A DNA stretch of 64,000 bases from Aridibacter sp965216195. Lineage in GTDB: Bacteria > Acidobacteriota > Blastocatellia > Pyrinomonadales > Pyrinomonadaceae. The notes below the pieces were generated by a model. That model was not told the DNA's origin and ran no database searches. It saw only the letters and a program-made list of their open reading frames with translations. The stretch spans positions 496,001 through 560,000 of the forward strand of contig OZ244151.1 of assembly GCA_965216195.1 (NCBI GenBank), given 5' to 3'. Made by a program: the position numbers and the translations under genes. Below, piece after piece: positions 41,314 through 50,125 of this stretch; position 1 is the stretch's first letter, and the number at the start of each line of letters is the position of its first letter.

Positions 41314-43353
41314 ATGCCAAAACCAAAACGACGTAGAAAAAAGTCTATGCAGACCGTGTTTACGCGATTTATGTTGATAGTCGCGTTTTTTATCTTTTGG
41401 ATTGGAGCGATTGGTGTTCGTCTCGTTCATCTGCAGGTAAATCAACACGATTCGTTTCGAAAGAAAGCTCTCGGGCAAAGGCGCGACGTGGTAAAAAGCA
41501 AGATGTTGCGGGGAACCATCTTTGATCGTAACGGGCGGCCGTTGGCTATGAGCATGAAAGTGGATTCGCTTTATGCTGATCCTTCGGAGATAGCAGACGT
41601 TGATTATGCCGCACGAAAAATTGCGAATGTTTTGAACGTTAGTCGGAAAGCCATCGCGAAAAGAATTCGTGACGGAAAAGAGAATCGAAAGCGTTTTGTT
41701 TGGATTGCGCGCAAACTTGAGAAGGAAAAGGTTGAAGAAGTAAATGCCAAGCTTGAAAAGCAGGAGCTTAGGAAGTTTGATCTTCCAAGATTCGAAGGAC
41801 TGCATTGGACAAAAGAACAGAAAAGAAGCTATCCCTATCAAAAAATGGCGGCACACGTAATCGGATTTAGCAATGCTGACGATGTGGGTCAGGCAGGCAT
41901 TGAGCTGTCCCAAGAATCGGCGTTGCGCGGCGAAACTACAAGAACCGTAAGAGAGAGGGATCGGTTAGGTAGGGTTTATGACGAATGGGGCGCGAAACGT
42001 GATGCACCGAAAGATGTTGTCTTAACCTTGAGTAATTCGATTCAATATAAGGTGGAGGAAGCTCTCGCACGCGGCGCTCAAAGAGCTCGTGCTAAGTCCG
42101 GCAAGGCCGTTGTTTTGGATCCTAAAACCGGCGAAATCCTCGCAATGGCAAACTATCCTTCCTTTGACCCAAATAAGTTTAGGAAACTCAAGCCGGGGAT
42201 GTGGCGAAACCGAGTAATTCAGGACAATTATTCACCCGGATCTGTGTTTAAATTGGTAACGTACGGAGCGGCCCTCGAGGAGAAAATAATTTCTCCCGAA
42301 GAGAAAGTAAACTGTGGAAATGGAACGATTACGATTGCCAGGCACACTTTCAACGACTCTCATGCCGTCGGAAATGTTACCTATACTCGTGCGTTTGCAG
42401 AATCAAGCAATGTTGGGGCAATTAAAACCGGACTAAAAGTCGGAAAACGGACTTTTTATGATTACGCGCGGGATTTCGGTTTTGGGTCGAAAACAGGCAT
42501 CGGATTACCAGCTGAGGCGACCGGTATGCTACGCGATCCAAAGTCCTGGAATGGGGATTCTTTAGCGTCAATGTCGATCGGATATGAAATCGGCGTTACT
42601 GCGTTGCAAAGTGCGACGGCTTTTGCGACTATTGCTAACAATGGTGTAAAAGTCCAACCGCACATCATTAAAGAAATACGTAAATCCGATGGTGAGATAG
42701 TTCATTCAGCAGCGCCTGAAAAGGTGGAAGTTGTAAGCGCTGAGACTGCTCGAGATTTACGTAAAATGCTTCGAGAAGTCGTGGTTGACGGCACCGCGCG
42801 AAGGGCACAATTGAAAGGTTATACCTCTGCCGGAAAAACCGGAACAGCCTGGAAATACGATGCTGCGTTAAAAGCGATTAACCGCAATAAATATGTTTCG
42901 TCGTTTATCGGTTTTGCGCCGGCGGACGATCCCAAAATTGTCATCGCGGTTGTAATGGATGAGCCTAGAGGAGCGTTTCGGTATGGTGGACAAGTTGCAG
43001 CGCCCGTTTTTCGCGAGATTGCCGAACAGGTTTTACCTGAACTAAACGTAATGCCGGACCTTGTTTTTCCTGAGGAGCCCGTGGTGGAAGAAGCCAAGAA
43101 GGAGGTCGAGCGCAAACAAAGCGCACCGCCAAGTGATAAAAAGAGTGAAGAGGAAAAGAAGTCGCGTGATCTGAAAAAGCAATCGGACGCAATAAAAGCT
43201 AGAAAAGTTAAGCCCGCCAAAAATTCCAGTAATGACGTTATTAAGAAACGGAAGAATAACGAACCTAAGAAACGCCCCAGGGAAAAATCGAAGGACGATA
43301 AGAAACGGACGACCAAAGCGCGTTCGAATGTAGGAAAGAAAGGAAAGACTTGA
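41314..43353 (+). CDS. ftsI: Division transpeptidase (FtsI / PBP3 type)
   Basis: About 679 residues. The transmembrane helix (~18-40) is followed by the pedestal domain with R-G-T-I-F-D-R-N-G-R-P-L-A. The transpeptidase motifs are S-P-G-S-V-F-K (S-x-x-K), S-S-N and K-T-G-T-A. It cross-links septal peptidoglycan with FtsW. The last ~110 residues are a Lys/Arg/Glu-rich tail with no domain, and there is no PASTA repeat. Starts at 41305 (TTG) and 41314 (ATG) are both possible without an SD; the ATG is chosen. It overlaps murF by 4 bases. Confidence 0.92.
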   Translation: MPKPKRRRKKSMQTVFTRFMLIVAFFIFWIGAIGVRLVHLQVNQHDSFRKKALGQRRDVVKSKMLRGTIFDRNGRPLAMSMKVDSLYADPSEIADVDYAARKIANVLNVSRKAIAKRIRDGKENRKRFVWIARKLEKEKVEEVNAKLEKQELRKFDLPRFEGLHWTKEQKRSYPYQKMAAHVIGFSNADDVGQAGIELSQESALRGETTRTVRERDRLGRVYDEWGAKRDAPKDVVLTLSNSIQYKVEEALARGAQRARAKSGKAVVLDPKTGEILAMANYPSFDPNKFRKLKPGMWRNRVIQDNYSPGSVFKLVTYGAALEEKIISPEEKVNCGNGTITIARHTFNDSHAVGNVTYTRAFAESSNVGAIKTGLKVGKRTFYDYARDFGFGSKTGIGLPAEATGMLRDPKSWNGDSLASMSIGYEIGVTALQSATAFATIANNGVKVQPHIIKEIRKSDGEIVHSAAPEKVEVVSAETARDLRKMLREVVVDGTARRAQLKGYTSAGKTGTAWKYDAALKAINRNKYVSSFIGFAPADDPKIVIAVVMDEPRGAFRYGGQVAAPVFREIAEQVLPELNVMPDLVFPEEPVVEEAKKEVERKQSAPPSDKKSEEEKKSRDLKKQSDAIKARKVKPAKNSSNDVIKKRKNNEPKKRPREKSKDDKKRTTKARSNVGKKGKT

Positions 43354-44807
43354 AGCTCGAAACGGCAATTCGATACATGGACGCGGATGCGTCAAACCTA
43401 ATCCCCGCTTTGCTTAACGCCGAGGTGACTTCATTTCCAACTGATTCGCGAGAAGTAATAGCGGGTGATTTATTTTTTGCTTTTTCGCAACCCGAATTTG
43501 AAAACAATGGCTTTAACGGCGATTTTATGGACGCCCACAAGTTCATACCTTCGGCGTTTGAAAAAGGAGCCGTCGCATGCGTCGCACGAAAAGATCGGTT
43601 TAAGGAGCATGCGGAATCTTTGAAAACATTTCGCGATCGGCTGATTTTTGCCGAAGACGTAATCGCCGCCTTTCAGCAACTTGCCCACAATGTCTACCTG
43701 GATTGGGGAAAACCGGTTGTCGCGATTACAGGCAGCGCCGGAAAAACAACGGCAAAAGAGCTGACCGCTCACGTTTTGGAAGGCTCGGGGCGCAAGGTTC
43801 TTCGCAATTTGAAGAATTTAAATAACGGACTCGGGCATCCGATCACCGTGTTGAAACTGGCTGAGGATTCAGATTTTGATGTCGCGGTTCTCGAAATGGG
43901 AATGTCAACGCCCCACAAGGAAATCCAGCGGCTTTGTGAAATAACCCCTCCCGATGTTGCCGTCGAACTTAATGTTTTGCCGGTGCATGTAGAGCACCTC
44001 GGATCGATTGAAAATGTTGCAAAGGCGAAAGCCGAGCTAGTAGAAGGATTGAAAAAAGGGGGGACGGCGATCTTAAACGCCGACGATTCGCGCGTTGCGG
44101 AAATGCGAAACCTTCACGATGGAAAAACGATCACATACGGGATCGAAAATGAAGCCGATGTAATGGCTTTGGGGATTGAAATGAAACGATTTGGCGAAAC
44201 ACATTTTACGTTAAAAACGCCCGATGGGGACGAACAGGTTGTTTTCCAACTTTCCGGGAAACATAATGTTTTGAACGCTTTAGCAGCTTGTGCCGTAGGA
44301 CATAGTTTTGGGATGACGGCCAAAGAAGTTTCGGCTGCGCTTAAAACTGTGAAACCTCCAAGCCAGCGCGGAGAGATCCTTTATTTCGACAAGGGTTTTA
44401 CCGTGATTAACGATTCCTACAACTCAAACCCTGCGGCCCTTTTAAAGATGGTTGAAACCTTAAACGAGGGCGCCTTGAGTGACAACCGGAAAATCGTGGT
44501 CGCGGGCGAGATGCTCGAACTCGGTTCGGAAGAAAAGGAGATTCACTGCGAAACTGGGCGCAAGCTTGCCGGAAGCGGAATTGATTATCTAATCGGCGTT
44601 CGGGGTTTGGCAAAAGATTTAGTGGATTCTGCGAAGGATTCCGGAATGGAAAATGCGAGCTTTTTTAAGGATTCGGATGCGGCTGGAGATTTTCTTAGCG
44701 GCGAAATAAGAGAGAAAGATTTGGTTTTGATTAAGGGGTCGCGCGGTGTGCGAACTGAAAAAGTAATTGAAAAACTTGTTCAGCAGTTTGAATTGGGAGC
44801 TGACTAA
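43350..44807 (+). CDS. murF: UDP-MurNAc-tripeptide:D-Ala-D-Ala ligase MurF
   Basis: 485 residues. The Mur-ligase P-loop is I-T-G-S-A-G-K-T-T-A-K-E, and the MurF signature N-N-G-L-G-H-P and late N-D-S-Y-N-S-N-P-A-A are present, which separates it from MurE. It adds D-Ala-D-Ala to the UDP-MurNAc-tripeptide. The TTG start (43350) overlaps the ftsI stop (TTGA) and has AGGAAAG before it. It comes directly after ftsI where murE usually lies, so murE must be elsewhere. Confidence 0.95.
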   Translation: MKLETAIRYMDADASNLIPALLNAEVTSFPTDSREVIAGDLFFAFSQPEFENNGFNGDFMDAHKFIPSAFEKGAVACVARKDRFKEHAESLKTFRDRLIFAEDVIAAFQQLAHNVYLDWGKPVVAITGSAGKTTAKELTAHVLEGSGRKVLRNLKNLNNGLGHPITVLKLAEDSDFDVAVLEMGMSTPHKEIQRLCEITPPDVAVELNVLPVHVEHLGSIENVAKAKAELVEGLKKGGTAILNADDSRVAEMRNLHDGKTITYGIENEADVMALGIEMKRFGETHFTLKTPDGDEQVVFQLSGKHNVLNALAACAVGHSFGMTAKEVSAALKTVKPPSQRGEILYFDKGFTVINDSYNSNPAALLKMVETLNEGALSDNRKIVVAGEMLELGSEEKEIHCETGRKLAGSGIDYLIGVRGLAKDLVDSAKDSGMENASFFKDSDAAGDFLSGEIREKDLVLIKGSRGVRTEKVIEKLVQQFELGAD

Positions 44808-44853
44808 GATTCGTTTCTTAGAATCCTAATCTCCGACTTTTGAACTTATTTAG

Positions 44854-45987
44854 ATGCTCTACTATTTTTTGTATCAGGTAATTTTTAAGCAGTACGGCGC
44901 GGGAAGCGAATCGTACGTGTTTAAGGGACTCAACGTAATTCAGTACGTTACGTTTCGCACCACTTGGGCGACTATTACCGCGCTTTTGATTTCTCTCCTT
45001 CTTGGCGGGAAAGTTATTAAAAAACTTGCGGCTTTGAAATTTGGACAGGAGATTCGCGAAGAAGGTCCCGAATCCCACCAAGCAAAAAAGGGCACGCCGA
45101 CAATGGGTGGCGTTTTGATAATCGGATCGGTTTTAATATCAACCGCTTTATGGGCGCGGCTCGATAGCATTTATCTATGGCTTGCGCTCGGAGCAACGAC
45201 GCTTTTTGCGGCGATTGGATTTGCCGACGACTATATAAAGGTAATAAAGAAGCGCAATCTTGGACTTACTGGAAAACAAAAACTGTTTGGTCAGATTTTG
45301 ATCGCGGTTGGGATCTGGGCGGTTTTATGGCTGGTTGCTAATTATCCCTGGAATCTCTCAATTCCGTTTTTAAAAGCTACTGCGGACCCGAATTCCTACA
45401 CGAGTATCAGCTGGATCGGGCCCTGGATTTATTTGGGTTTTATCGTTTTTGTGCTGCTTGGCTCGTCAAACGCAGTAAATCTGACTGACGGCCTTGATGG
45501 ACTGGCAATCAGCGTTACATTTATTGCTATGTCTGCTCTTACAGGTCTTACATACGTTGCCAGCGACGCGCGTTGGTCAGAGCATCTGGACATAACTCAT
45601 AAACCTGAGGCAGCGGAATTGACTGTTTTTTGTGGAGCGATGGTCGGAGCGAGTCTTGGATTTTTATGGTACAACGCGCCAAAAGCCGAAGTGTTTATGG
45701 GTGATGTAGGTTCGCTCGCGATCGGCGGAGCGCTTGGGACCGTGGCGATTCTAACCAAACAGGAATTTATGCTGCCTTTTATCGGTGGGGTTTTTATCAT
45801 CGAGGCGCTTTCCGTGATGATTCAGGTAGCATCTTTTAAACTCACAGGAAAACGCGTATTTAAGATGTCGCCGATACATCATCATTTCGAACTATCCGGC
45901 TGGAAAGAATCGAAGGTGGTATTTCGGTTTGTTATTGTCGCGATTTTGTTTGCGCTGTTTAGTTTGTCGACTCTGAAACTCAGGTAA
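44854..45987 (+). CDS. mraY: Phospho-MurNAc-pentapeptide translocase MraY
   Basis: 377 residues, about ten transmembrane helices. Family strips: K-K-G-T-P-T-M-G-G-V, F-A-D-D-Y-I-K (acidic Asp pair), N-L-T-D-G-L-D-G-L-A, and M-S-P-I-H-H-H-F-E near the end. It makes lipid I on the inner membrane. The 36 bases after it are a short-repeat tract before an unrelated small gene. Confidence 0.96.
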   Translation: MLYYFLYQVIFKQYGAGSESYVFKGLNVIQYVTFRTTWATITALLISLLLGGKVIKKLAALKFGQEIREEGPESHQAKKGTPTMGGVLIIGSVLISTALWARLDSIYLWLALGATTLFAAIGFADDYIKVIKKRNLGLTGKQKLFGQILIAVGIWAVLWLVANYPWNLSIPFLKATADPNSYTSISWIGPWIYLGFIVFVLLGSSNAVNLTDGLDGLAISVTFIAMSALTGLTYVASDARWSEHLDITHKPEAAELTVFCGAMVGASLGFLWYNAPKAEVFMGDVGSLAIGGALGTVAILTKQEFMLPFIGGVFIIEALSVMIQVASFKLTGKRVFKMSPIHHHFELSGWKESKVVFRFVIVAILFALFSLSTLKLR

Positions 45988-46020
45988 ACGGTCTTGGGTC
46001 TTTGGTTTTTGGTCTTTGAA
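45988..46020. repeat. GGTCTTTGG-type repeat tract, left of the four-helix gene
   Basis: Four imperfect units around GGTCTTTG / GGTTTTTG. On the opposite strand it resembles the tract at 46402-46438, so the two form an imperfect inverted pair around the gene at 46024. Confidence 0.7.
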
Positions 46021-46023
46021 TAG

Positions 46024-46389
46024 ATGAAAAAGACGAATTTTGAAAATCTGGAAATCTATCAACTATCCGAAAAACTTTCGGATGAGATATGGTCAATTGC
46101 TTTGAAATGGAATCGAATTGCTCAAGATACGATTGGGAAGCAGGTTATACGTTCGACGGACAGTATCGGTGCGAACATTGCTGAGGGTAGCGGACGTGGA
46201 ACTGATAAAGACTATCTGAGATTTTTAAAAATTAGCAGAGGTTCGTTATATGAAATACGCCACTGGTTGAGACGTGCACACGAAAGGAAGCTCTTGAAGC
46301 CGGATCAGGTTGATAAGCTGAGTGAGCTAATTAGTGAACTAACACCTAAGCTAAACGCCTATATCGGAGCAGTAAACAGAAGAGACTGA
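46024..46389 (+). CDS. Four-helix-bundle (S23 / 23S intervening-sequence) protein
   Basis: 121 residues. Core: F-E-N-L-E-I-Y-Q-L-S at the start, I-R-S-T-D-S-I-G-A-N-I-A-E-G-S-G-R near 45, and Y-L-R-F-L-K-I-S-R-G-S-L-Y-E near 68; this is the S23 four-helix-bundle family, first seen inside 23S rRNA intervening sequences. It forms pentamers; the role is unknown. It is not part of any usual dcw cluster but sits between mraY and murD, flanked by short-repeat tracts, which suggests it was inserted as a cassette. It is on the same strand and probably co-transcribed. Confidence 0.92.
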   Translation: MKKTNFENLEIYQLSEKLSDEIWSIALKWNRIAQDTIGKQVIRSTDSIGANIAEGSGRGTDKDYLRFLKISRGSLYEIRHWLRRAHERKLLKPDQVDKLSELISELTPKLNAYIGAVNRRD

Positions 46390-46392
46390 GCG

Positions 46393-47811
46393 ATGGGTTT
46401 TTCAAAAACCGAAAACCGAAAACCAAAAACCGATTCTTTGCACCAAGCAAAGATTTTAGTTTTAGGTGCTGGCAAGTCAGGGGTGGCATCGGCTGAATTT
46501 CTCGCAAAAAAAGGCGCCACGGTTGCGCTTCACGATAAAAAAAAGATTAAGGCTTGGACGGAAGAAGCTCGTTCTTTGAAAGAAAAATATGGAGTCGGGT
46601 TGGTCCGCGGGGATATTCCTTCGTGGCTGCTTGATCAGATAGATTTAGTAGTTATCTCGCCGGGTGTTCCAACCGGAGTTATCCCAGCTCGTTACGTTGA
46701 CCGCAAAGATGGTGAAGTGATCGGCGAGGTCGAACTCGCGTATCGCTTTATGAAAGGTCGAATTGTTGGGATTACGGGATCGAACGGTAAAACGACAACC
46801 ACTACCTTGATTGGCGATTTGCTAAAAAACGCCGGGTTGAAAACTCTCGTGGGTGGGAATATCGGAACGCCGCTTTTGTCGCTCGCAGAGAGCTCGACAG
46901 AAGACAGTTGGACGGTTGCAGAGCTTTCCAGTTTTCAGCTGGAGACGATAAAAGATTTTCGACCGAAGATCGGGCTTTGCTTGAATGTGACGCCAAATCA
47001 CATGGATCGCTACGATCTTTTTACTGATTATGCCGCGGCGAAGCACAGGCTTTTTATGAACCAAACACCTGAAGATTTAGCTGTCTTAAACGCCGACGAT
47101 GAGATTACGAGCTCTTGGTCGGATAGTTTGAGGGCTCAGGTGACGCTCTTTTCAACTGCAAAGGAATTGGGCGAAGGTTTGTTTTTAAGGGGACGCGAAT
47201 TGGTTTGTCGCTTTAATGGTAAGGAAAAGATTTTGACAACGCGGGACGACATGACCCTTCGCGGAATTCACAACGTGCAGAACGTCTTGGCAGGACTAGC
47301 CGTGGGACTTGCCTGCGGAGCGTCGCCGGAATCGATGAAAGAAACGATTCGGAAATTTAAGGCGGTCGAACACAGACTCGAATTTGTAGACGAAATTGGA
47401 GGCGTGAAATTTTACAACGATTCAAAAGCGACAAGTGTTGACGCGACATTGAAAGCTCTTGAGGCACTTAGTGAAGAACCGGGAGAGATTGTGTTGATAC
47501 TTGGCGGTCTAGGGAAAAACGCACCGTACCAGCCTCTCGAAGAATTGGTCGAATCAAATGTGAGAAAGCTTATTTTAATCGGTGAAGATGCAGACAATAT
47601 CGAATCACAATTGGGAAACGCAGCGGAAGCGATTCGTGGGAGTTCGATGGAGGATGCCGTTAAGAAAAGTTTTGAAAATGCCGAAAACGGTGATTCTGTT
47701 TTGTTGGCACCAGCGTGTGCGAGTTTTGATATGTTTCGCTCTTTTGAGGAACGGGGCGATGTTTTTAAGAAAAGCGTCGCAAATTTGAAAACGCAGGCAA
47801 CGAGCGTTTGA
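46393..47811 (+). CDS. murD: UDP-MurNAc-L-Ala:D-Glu ligase MurD
   Basis: 472 residues. Core begins A-K-I-L-V-L-G-A-G-K-S-G-V-A-S-A. The P-loop is I-T-G-S-N-G-K-T-T-T-T, followed by N-V-T-P-N-H-M-D-R and later F-Y-N-D-S-K-A-T. It adds D-Glu to UDP-MurNAc-L-Ala. The first ~18 residues (S-K-T-E-N-R-K-P-K-T) are coded by the repeat tract and are not conserved in the family; they look like a relic of the upstream insertion. ATG at 46393 is used. Confidence 0.95.
   Translation: MGFSKTENRKPKTDSLHQAKILVLGAGKSGVASAEFLAKKGATVALHDKKKIKAWTEEARSLKEKYGVGLVRGDIPSWLLDQIDLVVISPGVPTGVIPARYVDRKDGEVIGEVELAYRFMKGRIVGITGSNGKTTTTTLIGDLLKNAGLKTLVGGNIGTPLLSLAESSTEDSWTVAELSSFQLETIKDFRPKIGLCLNVTPNHMDRYDLFTDYAAAKHRLFMNQTPEDLAVLNADDEITSSWSDSLRAQVTLFSTAKELGEGLFLRGRELVCRFNGKEKILTTRDDMTLRGIHNVQNVLAGLAVGLACGASPESMKETIRKFKAVEHRLEFVDEIGGVKFYNDSKATSVDATLKALEALSEEPGEIVLILGGLGKNAPYQPLEELVESNVRKLILIGEDADNIESQLGNAAEAIRGSSMEDAVKKSFENAENGDSVLLAPACASFDMFRSFEERGDVFKKSVANLKTQATSV
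46402..46438. repeat. AAAAACCG-type repeat tract inside the 5' end of murD
   Basis: Four to five units of (C)AAAACCG / AAAACC, inverse to the tract at 45988-46020. It codes for the N-terminal extra residues of MurD. Confidence 0.7.
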
Positions 47812-47821
47812 TCTACGAAGG

Positions 47822-49006
47822 ATGGCGAAAAAGCTGAGAATAGACTGGTTTCTGTTTGCTATCACGGCAGGATTGGCTTTATTCGGCACGGTGATGGTTT
47901 ACAGCGCTTCGGCAATGATTTCGCTCAGGGAAACCGACGGAGATACGCAATTTGCATACTTTTTCAAGCAGTTTGCTTTTACCGTAGTCGGGCTTGGCGT
48001 GATGTATGCGACGAGCAAGATTCATTACAAATGGTACGAGCACAAACTCATTGTTTACGGATTTTTGACAATTGCAGCAGTTTTACTTTTGGCGGTTTTT
48101 GCGTTTCCGGCTATTAACGGGGCGCGGCGCTGGATCCGAATGCCGGGTATGTCTTTTCAGCCATCCGAACTGGCGAAAATTGCTCTTCCGATTTTCCTGG
48201 CTTACTTTTTGACGAAAAACGAAAAGCTGGTTGGAGATTTAAGAGAGACGGTTTTACCGTGCGTAATGATTTTGGCGGTTCTCGGTGGACTGATATTTCT
48301 TGAGCCGGATTTAGGAACGGTTATTGTTCTTTGCGCGATCTTTGTAAGTGTATATTTTGCTGCCGGTGCAAAAATATTGCATCTGCTCGCCGTAAGTGCA
48401 GTGCTGTTTCTGATCGGCTCGTTGGCCTTGATATTTGCGCCCTGGAGGATGCAGCGGCTGATTGCTTTTCTCGAACCATGTAGTGAAGAAAATCGCGTCG
48501 GCGCAGGCTATCAGGTTTGCCAATCGCTGATGGGAATTGGGTCAGGTGGAATTTTTGGCGAGGGTTTCGCTCACGGGCAACAGAAGTTGTTTTATTTACC
48601 CTACCCGCATTCCGATTTTATCTTTGCAAACATTGGCGAGGAACTTGGGCTGATTGGAACGCTCGCGGTATTGATCGCTTTTGGAATCTTGCTTTGGCGC
48701 GGAACGCGCGCAGCGGTTTTAGCGCCTGATCGTTTTGGGATGCTACTTGGTATAGGAATAATCACAGGAATTATCGTCCAGGCGCTTTTTAATATCAGCG
48801 TCGTTATTTCGATACTTCCCGCAAAAGGAATTCCGCTTCCGTTTATTTCTTACGGAGGTTCTTCGATTATCGTGACACTTTTTGCGGTCGGGATTTTGCT
48901 TAATCTTTCGCAACACGCCGGTTTCATTTCGTTTGAAAACGGAATTCATTCGACGCGAACGCCCCGGAAGAAAAAGAAACGTAAGTCTGTGAAACGACGA
49001 ATGTGA
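47822..49006 (+). CDS. ftsW: Lipid II glycosyltransferase FtsW (SEDS family)
   Basis: 394 residues with ten transmembrane helices. SEDS features: V-Y-S-A-S near residue 24, G-A-R-R-W-I near 100, F-Q-P-S-E-L-A-K, Y-P-H-S-D-F-I-F-A-N-I-G-E-E and the late P-L-P-F-I-S-Y-G-G-S-S. It polymerises septal glycan with FtsI. The ending is a short Arg/Lys tail. CGAAGG precedes the ATG at 47822. Confidence 0.95.
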   Translation: MAKKLRIDWFLFAITAGLALFGTVMVYSASAMISLRETDGDTQFAYFFKQFAFTVVGLGVMYATSKIHYKWYEHKLIVYGFLTIAAVLLLAVFAFPAINGARRWIRMPGMSFQPSELAKIALPIFLAYFLTKNEKLVGDLRETVLPCVMILAVLGGLIFLEPDLGTVIVLCAIFVSVYFAAGAKILHLLAVSAVLFLIGSLALIFAPWRMQRLIAFLEPCSEENRVGAGYQVCQSLMGIGSGGIFGEGFAHGQQKLFYLPYPHSDFIFANIGEELGLIGTLAVLIAFGILLWRGTRAAVLAPDRFGMLLGIGIITGIIVQALFNISVVISILPAKGIPLPFISYGGSSIIVTLFAVGILLNLSQHAGFISFENGIHSTRTPRKKKKRKSVKRRM

Positions 49007-49019
49007 TTGTTGATTTGAA

Positions 49020-50093
49020 ATGAAGGTTTTAATTGCCGCTGGTGGAACCGGCGGACACATATATCCGGGGATAGCGGTTGCGAATGAAATTTTGCGCCGC
49101 GATGCGAATAACGAGGTTCGATTCGTAGGTTCTGAAAGGGGGCTCGAAACAAAGATCGTTCCGGAAAATGGTTTTGAACTTTCTTTGATAAACAGCGCGG
49201 GACTAAAAAATGTGGGTCTCGCAGGAAAGCTGAAAGGGCTGATGATTTTGCCAAAGAGCTTTCTTGAAGCGCGGCGAATCATAAAGGACTTTAAGCCGGA
49301 CGTTGTCGTAGGCGCAGGCGGATACGTTACCGGATCGGTGATGTTGACGGCGAGTTTGATGCGAATCCCGACATTGGTTATGGATTCAAACGCCTTGCCC
49401 GGTTTTACAAATCGTATGTTAGCGAGGTTTGTCACAAAGGCGGCGCTGACTTTTGAAGAAGCTCTTTCATATTTTGGCGATAAGGGTGTTGTAACCGGAA
49501 ACCCCGTCAGAAAGGAATTTTTCGACGTAAAGTCTAAAGAGCGAGGCGAGAAATTAAACCTTTTGCTTTTTGGCGGTTCGCAGGGAGCGCGAGGAATTAA
49601 CCTGGCGATGATCGATGCTCTCGAACACTTAAAACCGCATCGAGAAAAGCTAGATATAACGCACCAGACAGGGAAGTATGATTTTGAAACGGTAAAAAAA
49701 GGCTATGCCGAAGCCGATTGGAGCGACGCAAATATAACAGTTTATATTTCGGAGATGGTTAAAGAATTTGAAAAAACGGATTTGATAATTTCGCGAGCGG
49801 GGGCGACGACCTGCGCCGAACTCGCCGCAGCCGGGAAGGTTTCGATAATGGTTCCCTTGCCAACCGCGGCGGACGATCATCAGCGAAACAATGCCGAGGC
49901 GTTTCAGGATGCGGGTGCTGCAAAAATGATTTTGCAGAAGGATTTAACCGGAGAAAGATTGGCGGAAGAATTAATCCGATTTATGAACGCACCTGAAAAA
50001 ATCACCGAGATGGAAAAGAATGCTAAAAAGCTCACAAAAGAAGATGCAGCGGAAGCGGCAGTGAACATAATTCAAACGTTGGCGAAAAACTGA
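49020..50093 (+). CDS. murG: UDP-GlcNAc:lipid I transferase MurG
   Basis: 357 residues. A-A-G-G-T-G-G-H-I-Y-P-G near the start, G-G-Y-V-T-G-S, V-T-G-N-P-V-R, G-G-S-Q-G-A-R, and R-A-G-A-T-T-C-A-E define the GT28 fold and sugar-nucleotide site. It makes lipid II at the inner face of the membrane. The gap to murC is a short repeat, ACTGATAACTGACCACTGAC-like (50092-50124). Confidence 0.96.
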   Translation: MKVLIAAGGTGGHIYPGIAVANEILRRDANNEVRFVGSERGLETKIVPENGFELSLINSAGLKNVGLAGKLKGLMILPKSFLEARRIIKDFKPDVVVGAGGYVTGSVMLTASLMRIPTLVMDSNALPGFTNRMLARFVTKAALTFEEALSYFGDKGVVTGNPVRKEFFDVKSKERGEKLNLLLFGGSQGARGINLAMIDALEHLKPHREKLDITHQTGKYDFETVKKGYAEADWSDANITVYISEMVKEFEKTDLIISRAGATTCAELAAAGKVSIMVPLPTAADDHQRNNAEAFQDAGAAKMILQKDLTGERLAEELIRFMNAPEKITEMEKNAKKLTKEDAAEAAVNIIQTLAKN

Positions 50094-50125
50094 CGACAGA
50101 GAACTGATAACTGACCACTGACTAA

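Noticed and set aside
41212..41913. 233-residue minus-strand frame opposite ftsI
   Set aside because: Shadow of ftsI coding; no domain and no start signals.
43350..44807. Gene after ftsI taken as murE by position
   Set aside because: N-D-S-Y-N-S-N-P and N-N-G-L-G-H-P motifs are those of MurF.
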